From: Accumulibacter sp.
GTDB lineage: Bacteria > Pseudomonadota > Gammaproteobacteria > Burkholderiales > Rhodocyclaceae
Reading direction: 5' to 3'
Assembly: GCF_023806635.1 (NCBI RefSeq)
Contig: NZ_JAMTDQ010000057.1
Location: forward strand, 1 to 64,000
DNA: 64,000 nt
Below are positions 23,231-32,567 of this stretch, one piece after another. A program made the translations under genes and the position numbers. The notes under the pieces were generated by a model. It had not been told where the DNA came from, searched no databases, and was given only the letters and a program-made list of their open reading frames with translations. Positions within the stretch are counted from its first letter, which is position 1. Every line of letters begins with the position of its first letter.

Positions 23231-24420
23231 AGATGTCCGCCCGCAAACCCCTGCTGCTGCTCGTCATCGCCGCCGCGCTGGCCGCCGGCGCTTTCTGGTG
23301 GTACCGCCTGAGCGGCAGCGAGTCGCTCGAACAGCGCTACAAGCTGCAGGCCATCGAACGTGGTGACATCACGCAGACGGTCTCGGCCAACGGCACGCTG
23401 AATCCGATCGTGCTGGTCAATGTCGGCACACAGGTCTCCGGCACCGTCACCAGGCTCTACGTCGACTTCAACGACCAAGTCGAGAAGGGCCAGCCGCTGC
23501 TCGAACTCGACGACCGCCTGCTCGCCGCGCAGGCCCGCCAGTCGGCGGCGAACGTGCTCAATGTCGCTGCCGCGGTGGACCTGGCGCGGGCCAACGAGGC
23601 CCGCATGCAGGAACTCTTCAAGCAGGAGTACGTTTCGCGGCAGGAACTCGAGCAGGCGATCCAGGCGCGCCGCTCGAGCGAGGCACAACTGGCGCAGGCG
23701 AGGGCGGCGGCCGACAAGGACGAGGTCAACCTGCGCTATACGACGATCCGCTCGCCGGTTTCGGGCGTCGTCGTCGATCGCGTCGTCGACCTCGGGCAGA
23801 CGGTCGCCGCCAGCCTGCAGACGCCGACGCTGATCAAGATCGCGCAGGACCTTTCGGAGATGCGCATCGACTCGAGCTTCGCCGAGGCCGACATCGGCAA
23901 GATTCGCGAGGGACAGAAGGTGCGCTTCACCGTCGACGCGTTTCCCAATCGCAGCTTCCAGGGCGAAGTACAGCAGATCCGGCTCAACCCGACGACGCAG
24001 CAGAATGTCGTCACCTACAACGTGCGCGTCTCGCTGTCGAACCCGGACCACATCCTGCTGCCAGGGATGACCGCCTACGTCAGCATCGGCGTCGCCAGCC
24101 GGCACGACGTCCTGCTGGTGCCGAACGCGGCGCTGCGCTTCCGGCCGGCCGACGGCAGCGGCGCCCGCCCGGCGGCGGCGGCCAGTGGCCAGCGGCCGGC
24201 CGGCGATGGCCCCGGGCGCAAGCGCGATGCCGCCAGCGGCACCGTCTACCGCATCGAGCAGGGCGAACTGAAGCCGGTCAGCGTGCAGCTCGGGATCACC
24301 GACAACCGCAACACCGAGGTCGTCGGCGGCGAGCTGAAGGCCGGCGACAGCGTGGTCGTCGGCGAGAACGTCGCGACCCCGGGTGGCAAGCCGAGCAGCG
24401 TCGGGATGCGGCTGTTCTGA
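23227..24420 (+). CDS. MacA-like periplasmic adaptor (HlyD family)
   Basis: This 397-residue protein starts MKMSARKPLLLLVIAAALAA with one N-terminal membrane anchor. It then has a barrel-sandwich domain (VSANGTLNPIVLVNVGTQVS), a coiled-coil hairpin (about residues 100-165) and the second lipoyl half (IRSPVSGVVVDRVVDLGQTV). It bridges the TolC channel and the MacB transporter. The start at 23,227 is favoured over long upstream frames because it overlaps the previous stop and has a signal anchor. A Gly/Ala/Arg-rich insert is seen at about residues 310-340. Confidence 0.9.
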   Translation: MKMSARKPLLLLVIAAALAAGAFWWYRLSGSESLEQRYKLQAIERGDITQTVSANGTLNPIVLVNVGTQVSGTVTRLYVDFNDQVEKGQPLLELDDRLLAAQARQSAANVLNVAAAVDLARANEARMQELFKQEYVSRQELEQAIQARRSSEAQLAQARAAADKDEVNLRYTTIRSPVSGVVVDRVVDLGQTVAASLQTPTLIKIAQDLSEMRIDSSFAEADIGKIREGQKVRFTVDAFPNRSFQGEVQQIRLNPTTQQNVVTYNVRVSLSNPDHILLPGMTAYVSIGVASRHDVLLVPNAALRFRPADGSGARPAAAASGQRPAGDGPGRKRDAASGTVYRIEQGELKPVSVQLGITDNRNTEVVGGELKAGDSVVVGENVATPGGKPSSVGMRLF

Positions 24421-25117
24421 TGTCCGCGGCGGTCATCCGGACGCTCGGCCTGGGCAAGACCTACCAGACCGCGGCCGGTTCGTTCCCGGCTTTGCAGGGG
24501 GTCGACCTGAGCATCGGCAACGGCGAGTTCGTCGCCATCATGGGGCCTTCCGGATCGGGCAAGTCGACCTTCATGAACCTGCTCGGCTGCCTCGACACAC
24601 CGAGCAGTGGCGACTACTTCCTCGTCGGGCGCAACGTCGCGCACCTCGGCAGGGATGAACTCGCCGCCCTGCGCAACCGCTGCATCGGCTTCGTCTTCCA
24701 GGGCTTCAACCTGTTGCCGCGCATGAGCCTCGAGGACAACGTCGCGCTGCCGCTGGTCTACGCCGGCTGCCGGCGCGACGAACGGCGGCAGCGGGCGCGG
24801 CGCGAACTGGCGCGGGTCGGCCTCGCCGGCTACGAGGGCGCGCGGCCGAACCAGATTTCCGGCGGCCAGCAGCAGCGGGTGGCGATCGCCCGCGCGCTGG
24901 TGAATGCGCCGCAACTGATCCTCGCCGACGAGCCGACGGGCAACCTCGACAGCCACACCAGCGCCGAGATCATGGGCCTCTTCACCGACCTCAACCGACA
25001 GGGGATCAGCATCGTCCTCGTCACCCACGAAGCCGACATCGCCGCCTGCGCCGCGCGCCAGGTGCGTTTTCGCGACGGTCTGCTGGTCAGCGACGAGCCG
25101 ACCAGCCGGGAGACGCC

Positions 25118-25124
<7 letters not shown>
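24420..25124 (+). CDS. MacB-type ABC transporter ATPase
   Basis: This 234-residue protein has Walker A GPSGSGKST at residues 42-50, signature NQISGGQQQRVAIARAL, Walker B LILADEPTGNLD and the switch THEADIAAC. It is the LolD/MacB-like group. Its ATG shares one base with the adaptor stop, and it ends 7 bp inside the permease gene. In E. coli MacB the ATPase and permease are one chain; here they are separate. Confidence 0.92.
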
Positions 25125-26338
<1,214 letters not shown>

Positions 26339-26398
26339 CCGCAGCGGGCGCGACGCAGGCTACAATCCGTCCGTCCCCATCACCGCGAGTCCGATCCG

Positions 26399-26920
26399 AT
26401 GCCCATCTACCTCCTCGGCAGCCGCCGCCCGCAGCTCGACCCGCAAAGCTGGGTCGCCCCCAACGCGATCGTCATCGGCGACGTCCGGCTGGCGCGGAAC
26501 GCATCGATCTGGTGGAACGCGACGGTGCGCGGCGACAACGATCCGATCCGCATCGGCGAGGACAGCAACATCCAGGACCAGTGCGTGCTGCACACCGACG
26601 AAGGCGTGCCGCTGACGATCGGCCGCGAGGTCACCGTCGGCCACCTGGTGATGCTGCATGGCTGCACGATCGGCGATGGGTCGCTGATCGGCATCGGCTC
26701 GGTGCTGCTCAACCGGGCGGTGATCGGCCAGGGCTGCATCGTCGGCGCCAACACGCTGATTCCCGAAGGCAAGGCCTTTCCCGACCATTCGCTGATCGTC
26801 GGTTCGCCGGGCAAGGTGGTACGCCAGCTCGACGCCGACCAGGTCGCCCGCATCCGCCTCAGCGCGGCGCATTACGTGGACAACTGGCAGCGCTACCAGC
26901 GCGAGCTGCAGGCCATCTGA
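26399..26920 (+). CDS. Gamma-carbonic-anhydrase-like hexapeptide protein
   Basis: This 173-residue protein starts MPIYLLGSRRPQLDPQSWVA. It is a left-handed beta-helix with repeated hexapeptides (IGDVRLARNASIWWNATVRG, VTVGHLVMLHGCTIGDGSLI). The metal-binding histidines are in VLHTDEG and GHLVMLHG. This is the YrdA/PaaY group; carbonic anhydrase activity is uncertain in many members. A separate unit from the transporter, 60 bp downstream. Confidence 0.88.
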   Translation: MPIYLLGSRRPQLDPQSWVAPNAIVIGDVRLARNASIWWNATVRGDNDPIRIGEDSNIQDQCVLHTDEGVPLTIGREVTVGHLVMLHGCTIGDGSLIGIGSVLLNRAVIGQGCIVGANTLIPEGKAFPDHSLIVGSPGKVVRQLDADQVARIRLSAAHYVDNWQRYQRELQAI

Positions 26921-26971
26921 GCCGCCCGGCAACGGCGCCGCCCGGAGGCGGCGAGCAGCGGGCGGAGGTCC

Positions 26972-26998
26972 TTTTGCTGCACTGCAAAAACTTTTTTT
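26972..26998 (+). terminator. Possible rho-independent terminator
   Basis: TTTTGC / GCAAAA stem with a 6-base loop followed by a run of seven T's. Short stem, so weak; it lies 52 bp after the gamma-CA-like gene. Confidence 0.4.
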
Positions 26999-27003
26999 CG
27001 ATT

Positions 27004-27017
27004 CTGATCTGAATCAA
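27004..27017 (+). promoter_or_regulatory. FNR-like box upstream of nap operon
   Basis: CTGATCTGAATCAA matches the FNR/ANR consensus TTGATnnnnATCAA at 9 of 10 fixed positions. It is 116 bp before the napD start, a fitting place for anaerobic activation of nitrate reductase. Confidence 0.6.
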
Positions 27018-27132
27018 AAAAAAGCCTTCGCGGCCGATTTAGAGTGTGCGCCTGAAGCACGATCGGGCGGCCGGCTGCGGCAGCTTTTCGCATGCCGCCC
27101 GGACTGCTGCCAACCCGGAGCGACCCGCCCAG

Positions 27133-27381
27133 ATGAACATCTCCAGCGTGCTGGTGCACGCTCTCCCGCACGCGCTGCCCGAGGTGCAGGCGGCACTGTC
27201 GGCACTCGCCGGCGTCGAGGTGCACGCCGTGACCGACGAGGGTCGCCTCATCGTCACCATCGAAAGCGATTCGCTGCAGGGCAGCAGCGAACTCTTCACC
27301 CAGATCAACCAGCAGCCGGGAGTGCTCTCGGCGTCCATGGTCTATCACCAGTTCGAACCCGACACCGATAAGGAAGCCTGA
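27133..27381 (+). CDS. napD: NapD chaperone
   Basis: This 82-residue protein starts [20 protein letters not shown]. It is the ferredoxin-like NapD fold with the usual [18 protein letters not shown] and a C-terminal VYHQFEPD. NapD binds the twin-arginine signal of NapA and holds it in the cytoplasm until the Mo cofactor is loaded. First gene of napDAGHB, with napA 1 bp downstream. Confidence 0.9.
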   Translation: MNISSVLVHALPHALPEVQAALSALAGVEVHAVTDEGRLIVTIESDSLQGSSELFTQINQQPGVLSASMVYHQFEPDTDKEA

Positions 27382-27382
27382 A

Positions 27383-29911
27383 ATGAAACTGACCCTGACC
27401 CGTCGTGACTTCATCAAGAGCCAGGCGGTTGCCGCCGCCGCCAGCGTCGCCGGCATCAGTGTTCCCGGCCTGGCACAGGCGGCCGCGGCGAAGAAGGATG
27501 ACGGCGTGCGCTGGGACAAGGGCGCCTGCCGCTACTGCGGCACCGGCTGCGGCGTTCTCGTCGGCACCCGGGACGGCCGCATCGTCGCCACGCAGGGCGA
27601 CCCGGATGCGCCGGTCAACAAGGGGCTGAACTGCATCAAGGGTTACTTCCTGTCGAAGGTCCAGTATGGCAGGGACCGCCTGACGACACCGCTGCTGCGC
27701 ATGAAGGACGGCAGGTTCGACAAGAACGGCGAGTTCACGCCGATCTCCTGGGAGCAGGCCTTCGACATCATGGCCGAGAAGTGCAAGGCGGCAATGAAGA
27801 AGGGCGGCCCGCGCAACATCGCCATGTTCGGCTCCGGCCAATGGACGATCTGGGAGGGCTACGCGGCCGCCAAGCTGATGAAGGCCGGCCTGCTGAGCAA
27901 CAACATCGATCCCAACGCGCGCCACTGCATGGCTTCGGCGGTCGCCGGCTTCATGCGCACCTTCGGCATCGACGAACCGATGGGCTGCTACGACGACATC
28001 GAGCATGCCGACGCGTTCGTCCTCTGGGGTTCGAACATGGCCGAGATGCACCCGATCCTCTGGTCGCGCGTCACCGACCGGCGGCTGACCGGCAAGGATG
28101 TCAAGATCCACGTTCTCTCGACCTTCGGCCATCGCTCGACCGAACTCGCCGACAACGAGCTGATCTTCAAGCCGCAGAGCGACCTCGCGATCCTCAACTA
28201 CATCTGCAACCACATCATCCAGACCAACGCGGTCAACCAGGACTTCGTCGCCCGCAACGTCAACTTCAAGAAGGGCGTCACCGACATCGGCTACGGCCTG
28301 CGGCCGAACCACCCGCTCGAGAAGGTGGCGATGAACAACGGCTATCCCGGCGACGACGGCAAGCCGAAGGGCAACCCGAACAATGCCAGCCCGATGAGCT
28401 TCGACGAGTTCAAGGCCTTCGTCGCCGAGTACACGCTCGACCGGGCGCACGAGATCTCCGGTGTGCCGAAGGACAAGCTGGAGGCGCTGGCCAGGGCCTA
28501 CGCCGATCCGAAGGTCAAGGTCACCTCGTTCTGGACCATGGGCTTCAACCAGCACACGCGCGGCACCTGGGTCAACAATATGGTCTACAACGTGCACCTG
28601 CTGGTCGGCAAGATTTCCGAACCCGGCAACAGCCCGTTCTCGCTCACCGGCCAGCCGTCGGCCTGCGGCACCGCGCGCGAGGTCGGCACCTTCGCACATC
28701 GCCTGCCGGCCGACATGGTGGTGACCAATCCGAAGCACCGTGAAGCATCCGAGAAGGTCTGGAAGCTGCCGGCGGGAACGCTCCCCGACTGGATCGGCGC
28801 CCACGCCGTCGCGCAGAGCCGCCTGCTGAAGGATGGCAAGATCAACTTCTACTGGACGACGACGACCAACAACATGCAGGCCGGGCCGAACGTCAACGAC
28901 GAGATCTTCCCCGGCTGGCGCAATCCCGACAACTTCATCGTCGTCTCCGACGCCTACCCGACGGTGTCGGCGATGTCGGCCGACCTGATCCTGCCGTCGG
29001 CGATGTGGATGGAGAAGGAAGGCGCCTATGGCAACGCCGAGCGCCGCACGCAGTTCTGGCGGCAGCAGGTCAAGGCTCCCGGACAGGCACGCTCGGACCT
29101 CTGGCAGTACATCGAGTTCGCGAAGCGTTTCACGACCGACGAGGTGTGGCCGGCTGCCCTGCTCGAGAAGAATCCGGAATACAAGGGCAAGACGCTGTAC
29201 CAGGTGCTGTTCGCCAATGGCCAGGCCGACAGGTTCCCGCTCAGCCAGACCTACAAGGGCTTCGACAACGACGAGTCGAAGGCGCTCGGCTTCTATGTGC
29301 AGAAGGGACTGTTCGAGGAGTACGCCGCCTTTGGTCGCGGTCATGCGCACGACCTTGCCGCCTTCGACGTCTACCACCAGGCGCGCGGCCTGCGCTGGCC
29401 GGTGGTCGACAACAAGGAGACGCTGTGGCGCTTCCGCGAGGGCTACGATCCCTATGTCAAGAAGGGTGAAGGCGTCAGGTTCTACGGCCATCCCGACGGC
29501 AAGGCGGTGATCTTCGCCCTGCCCTACCAGCCGGCGGCCGAGATGCCCGACAAGGATTACGACCTCTGGCTGTGCACCGGCCGCGTCCTCGAACACTGGC
29601 ACACCGGTTCGATGACCCGCCGCATCCCCGAGCTGTACAAGGCGATGCCGGACGCCTGGCTGTACATGCATCCCGATGATGCGAAGAAGCGCAACCTGCA
29701 GCGCGGCGACATCGTCAAGCTGAGCACGCGGCGCGGCGAGATCCAGGTGCGCGTCGAGACACGCGGGCGCAACAAGCCGCCGGTCGGCCTGGTCTTCGTG
29801 CCGTTCTTCGACGAGCACCGGCTGGTCAACAAGCTGACGCTCGATGCCACCTGCCCGATCTCCAAGGAAACCGACTTCAAGAAGTGTGCGTGCAAGGTGG
29901 TCAAGGCCTGA
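27383..29911 (+). CDS. napA: Periplasmic nitrate reductase catalytic subunit
   Basis: This 842-residue protein starts [20 protein letters not shown], a twin-arginine signal (RRDFIK). A [4Fe-4S] site is formed by Cys49, Cys52, Cys56 and Cys84. The Mo-ligand Cys182 is in [13 protein letters not shown]. The molybdopterin domains follow ([12 protein letters not shown], ending [15 protein letters not shown]). It reduces nitrate to nitrite in the periplasm with electrons from NapB. Length and motifs are normal. Confidence 0.96.
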   Translation: MKLTLTRRDFIKSQAVAAAASVAGISVPGLAQAAAAKKDDGVRWDKGACRYCGTGCGVLVGTRDGRIVATQGDPDAPVNKGLNCIKGYFLSKVQYGRDRLTTPLLRMKDGRFDKNGEFTPISWEQAFDIMAEKCKAAMKKGGPRNIAMFGSGQWTIWEGYAAAKLMKAGLLSNNIDPNARHCMASAVAGFMRTFGIDEPMGCYDDIEHADAFVLWGSNMAEMHPILWSRVTDRRLTGKDVKIHVLSTFGHRSTELADNELIFKPQSDLAILNYICNHIIQTNAVNQDFVARNVNFKKGVTDIGYGLRPNHPLEKVAMNNGYPGDDGKPKGNPNNASPMSFDEFKAFVAEYTLDRAHEISGVPKDKLEALARAYADPKVKVTSFWTMGFNQHTRGTWVNNMVYNVHLLVGKISEPGNSPFSLTGQPSACGTAREVGTFAHRLPADMVVTNPKHREASEKVWKLPAGTLPDWIGAHAVAQSRLLKDGKINFYWTTTTNNMQAGPNVNDEIFPGWRNPDNFIVVSDAYPTVSAMSADLILPSAMWMEKEGAYGNAERRTQFWRQQVKAPGQARSDLWQYIEFAKRFTTDEVWPAALLEKNPEYKGKTLYQVLFANGQADRFPLSQTYKGFDNDESKALGFYVQKGLFEEYAAFGRGHAHDLAAFDVYHQARGLRWPVVDNKETLWRFREGYDPYVKKGEGVRFYGHPDGKAVIFALPYQPAAEMPDKDYDLWLCTGRVLEHWHTGSMTRRIPELYKAMPDAWLYMHPDDAKKRNLQRGDIVKLSTRRGEIQVRVETRGRNKPPVGLVFVPFFDEHRLVNKLTLDATCPISKETDFKKCACKVVKA

Positions 29912-30044
29912 GCGGCTGCAGGCCACGGCGGCGCGAGCGGAACGATCAGGGAGTGCCGGGGCGGGCGGAGCAGTGCCCGCCCAGCGGCTGCCCGGGTTCC
30001 GTGCAGCGCCCGCGGCGGCCGTCATGCACAGGTACCGCATAGCC

Positions 30045-31022
30045 ATGTCCAGGACCTCCGATCAGTCCCGCCAGCGCGGGGCAGGCACATCCGGCAGCAG
30101 CGGCACGCGGTCGCCGGCCCGCCGCCAGTTCGTCTTCGATACGGCGCGGCTGCTCTGCGGCGTCGGCATCCTCGGTCTCGGCCTCGCCGGCTATCAGCGA
30201 AACGCCCTGGCGCGACCGCCGCTGGCGATCCGTCCGCCGGGCGCCGGCGACGAAGAGGACTTCCTTGGTGCCTGCATCCGCTGCGGCATGTGCGTGCGCG
30301 ACTGTCCCTACGGCATTCTCGCGCTGGCGAAACCGGAGTCGCCCGTCGCCACCGGTACGCCCCATTTCACCGCGCGCAGCGGGCCGTGCGAGATGTGCGA
30401 GGACATTCCGTGCGTCAGGGCGTGTCCGACCGGTGCCCTCGACCATTCGCTGACCGACATCAACCAGTCGCGCATGGGGCTCGCGATCCTCTCCGACCAG
30501 GAGACCTGCCTCAATTTCCTCGGCCTGCGCTGCGACGTCTGCTACCGCGTCTGCCCGGTCATCGACAAGGCAATCACGCTCGAGCTGCGGCCGAACACGC
30601 GCACCGGGCGGCACACGATGTTCATCCCGACGGTGCATTCCGAGCACTGCACGGGCTGCGGCAAGTGCGAGAACGCCTGCGTCACCGAGGAGGCATCGAT
30701 CAGGGTGCTGCCGGCGCCACTGATCAAGGGATCGCTCGGCGAACACTACCGCCTCGGCTGGGAGGAGAAAAGGAAGGCAGGTGGCCACTCGCTGGTCGAG
30801 GAGCGCGGCATCGTCGACCTGCCCGACCGCCTGCCGGAAGGAATGAGGCTCGAGGGACACTTCGATCCGGGCAGCGAACGACTGCCCGCGGGGATGCCGG
30901 GAAGCGGCGATGCGCAGCGCGTTCCCAGCCTGCCGCCAGGCCTCGGTGCTGCGAACGGCGGCGCCACTGCGGCAGCCGGCGGTGCCGGTGGCAAGGCGCT
31001 GCCGGCGGAGGCCGGGCGATGA
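30045..31022 (+). CDS. napG: NapG ferredoxin-type quinol dehydrogenase subunit
   Basis: This 325-residue protein starts MSRTSDQSRQRGAGTSGSSG, then a twin-arginine-like signal (ARRQFVFDTARLLCGVGILG). Four 4Fe-4S motifs follow: CIRCGMCVRDCPYG, CEMCEDIPCVRACP, CDVCYRVCP and CTGCGKCENAC. With NapH it passes electrons from quinol towards NapB. It has a long Ala/Gly-rich C-terminal tail (after residue 270) not usual in NapG. It is 133 bp after napA and overlaps napH by 4 bp. Confidence 0.92.
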   Translation: MSRTSDQSRQRGAGTSGSSGTRSPARRQFVFDTARLLCGVGILGLGLAGYQRNALARPPLAIRPPGAGDEEDFLGACIRCGMCVRDCPYGILALAKPESPVATGTPHFTARSGPCEMCEDIPCVRACPTGALDHSLTDINQSRMGLAILSDQETCLNFLGLRCDVCYRVCPVIDKAITLELRPNTRTGRHTMFIPTVHSEHCTGCGKCENACVTEEASIRVLPAPLIKGSLGEHYRLGWEEKRKAGGHSLVEERGIVDLPDRLPEGMRLEGHFDPGSERLPAGMPGSGDAQRVPSLPPGLGAANGGATAAAGGAGGKALPAEAGR

Positions 31023-31921
31023 ACAGCCGTCGCGCCGGTGCCGAAGCGGTGTCCGAAAAGGGATGGCTGGCAGCGCACCGATGGCTGCTGGCGCGGCGTT
31101 TCTGCCAGCTCGCGATCCTCGCCCTCTTCCTGCTCGGTCCACTGGCCGGAATCTGGATCGTCAAGGGCAATCTCGCCTACAGCCTGAGCCTCGACACGCT
31201 GCCGCTGACCGACCCCTACGTCCTGCTGCAGTCGCTGCTCACCGGCCACCGGCCGGAAAGACTCGGGCTGATCGGCGCGGCGATCGTCCTCGTCTTCTAC
31301 CTTGTCGTCGGTGGCCGCGTGTACTGCTCGTGGGTCTGCCCGCTGAACCCCGTCACCGACCTCGCCGGCTGGCTGCGCGACCGCCTCGGCATCCGCGGCA
31401 GCGCGCACGTCGCGCGCGCTACCCGCTACTGGATCCTGGCGATGACGCTGCTGCTCGCGGCGCTTGGCGGCGGCATCGCCTGGGAGCTGGTCAATCCGGT
31501 GTCGATGCTGCAGCGCGGCCTGATCTTCGGTCTCGGTGCCGCCTGGATGCTGACGCTGGCGGTCTTCGTCTTCGACCTCTTCGTCATGAGCCGCGGCTGG
31601 TGCGGCCACCTCTGCCCGGTCGGCGCCTTCTACAGCCTACTCGGCCGGTGGAGTCCACTGCGCGTGACGGCAGCGAAGCGCGCCGCGTGCAATGACTGCA
31701 TGGACTGTTTCGAGGTCTGCCCGGAACCGCAGGTCATCCGCCCGGCGCTGAAGGGCGCCGGCCAGGGAATCGGACCGGTGATCCTTGCCGCCAACTGCAC
31801 CAATTGCGGGCGCTGCATCGATGTCTGCTCGAAGGACGTCTTCGCTTTCGGGCTGCGCTTCAACAATCACCCCGACGACGGCGCGCAGCCGGCAGCGCCG
31901 TCGCCGACCGCCACAACCTGA
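31019..31921 (+). CDS. napH: NapH membrane quinol dehydrogenase
   Basis: This 300-residue membrane protein has four predicted helices (FCQLAILALFLLGPLAGIWI, LIGAAIVLVFYLVVGG, ILAMTLLLAALGGGIAW, WMLTLAVFVFDLFVM), the cytoplasmic CxxxCP motifs (CSWVCP and CGHLCP) and two C-terminal 4Fe-4S motifs (CNDCMDCFEVCP, CTNCGRCIDVCS). Together with NapG it oxidises quinol. With napC absent from this operon, NapGH is probably the only membrane input here. Confidence 0.93.
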   Translation: MNSRRAGAEAVSEKGWLAAHRWLLARRFCQLAILALFLLGPLAGIWIVKGNLAYSLSLDTLPLTDPYVLLQSLLTGHRPERLGLIGAAIVLVFYLVVGGRVYCSWVCPLNPVTDLAGWLRDRLGIRGSAHVARATRYWILAMTLLLAALGGGIAWELVNPVSMLQRGLIFGLGAAWMLTLAVFVFDLFVMSRGWCGHLCPVGAFYSLLGRWSPLRVTAAKRAACNDCMDCFEVCPEPQVIRPALKGAGQGIGPVILAANCTNCGRCIDVCSKDVFAFGLRFNNHPDDGAQPAAPSPTATT

Positions 31922-32008
31922 AAGCCGGGGAATCACCGCCAACAGAGCGCGCATGCCAATCCGTCGCAATGCCTGCAACCATCCCTTGAAGTGGAGGAAA
32001 CGCCAACC

Positions 32009-32476
32009 ATGAACCAGTCACTGAAACTCATCCTGGCGATCGCCGCGAGCTCCCTGGCAGCGCTGGCGTTTGCTGCCGACGGCGCGAGTTCGATGCGCGG
32101 CGCCGATGTGGCCGCCCCGGACCAGGCGCCGGAGGTGAAGACCTACGTCGGCAAGCGGCCCGGCACCGAAGCACCGGTGGCACGGACCTTCAGCACGCAG
32201 CCGCCGGTCATTCCGCATGCCGTCGAGAACTTCGACGAGATCAACCTCGAGGGCAACCAGTGCATGGACTGCCACTCGGCCGCGACCTACCGGAAGAAGA
32301 ACGCGCCGAAGATCGGCGACAGCCACTTCGTCGACCGTGACGGCCGGAAGCACGCCGAAGCCACCGGTGGTCGCTACAACTGCGTGCAGTGCCACGTGCC
32401 GCAGGTCGACGCACCGCCGCTGGTCGACAACACCTTCAAGGGTGACGCCGTCAAGAAGGTGGTCAAGAAGAACTGA
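32009..32476 (+). CDS. napB: NapB diheme cytochrome c
   Basis: This 155-residue protein starts MNQSLKLILAIAASSLAALA with a cleavable signal ending FAADG. It has two CxxCH heme motifs (CMDCH and CVQCH) about 40 residues apart and the conserved HAVENFDEINLEGNQ. It delivers electrons to NapA. A strong GGAGG site lies before the ATG; a longer in-frame start at 31,991 is unlikely. Confidence 0.94.
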   Translation: MNQSLKLILAIAASSLAALAFAADGASSMRGADVAAPDQAPEVKTYVGKRPGTEAPVARTFSTQPPVIPHAVENFDEINLEGNQCMDCHSAATYRKKNAPKIGDSHFVDRDGRKHAEATGGRYNCVQCHVPQVDAPPLVDNTFKGDAVKKVVKKN

Positions 32477-32567
32477 TGTCGTCTGACCGGCGGGGCTGGC
32501 TTGCAGCGCTTCCGAAATTGCGGTCGCCGCCGGTGACGGCCCCGCCCAGGGGGCGATTGGCCGCGTG

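Noticed and set aside
27305-30046. 913-codon minus-strand frame
   Set aside because: Antisense to napA; His/Val/Arg-rich translation typical of a shadow frame.
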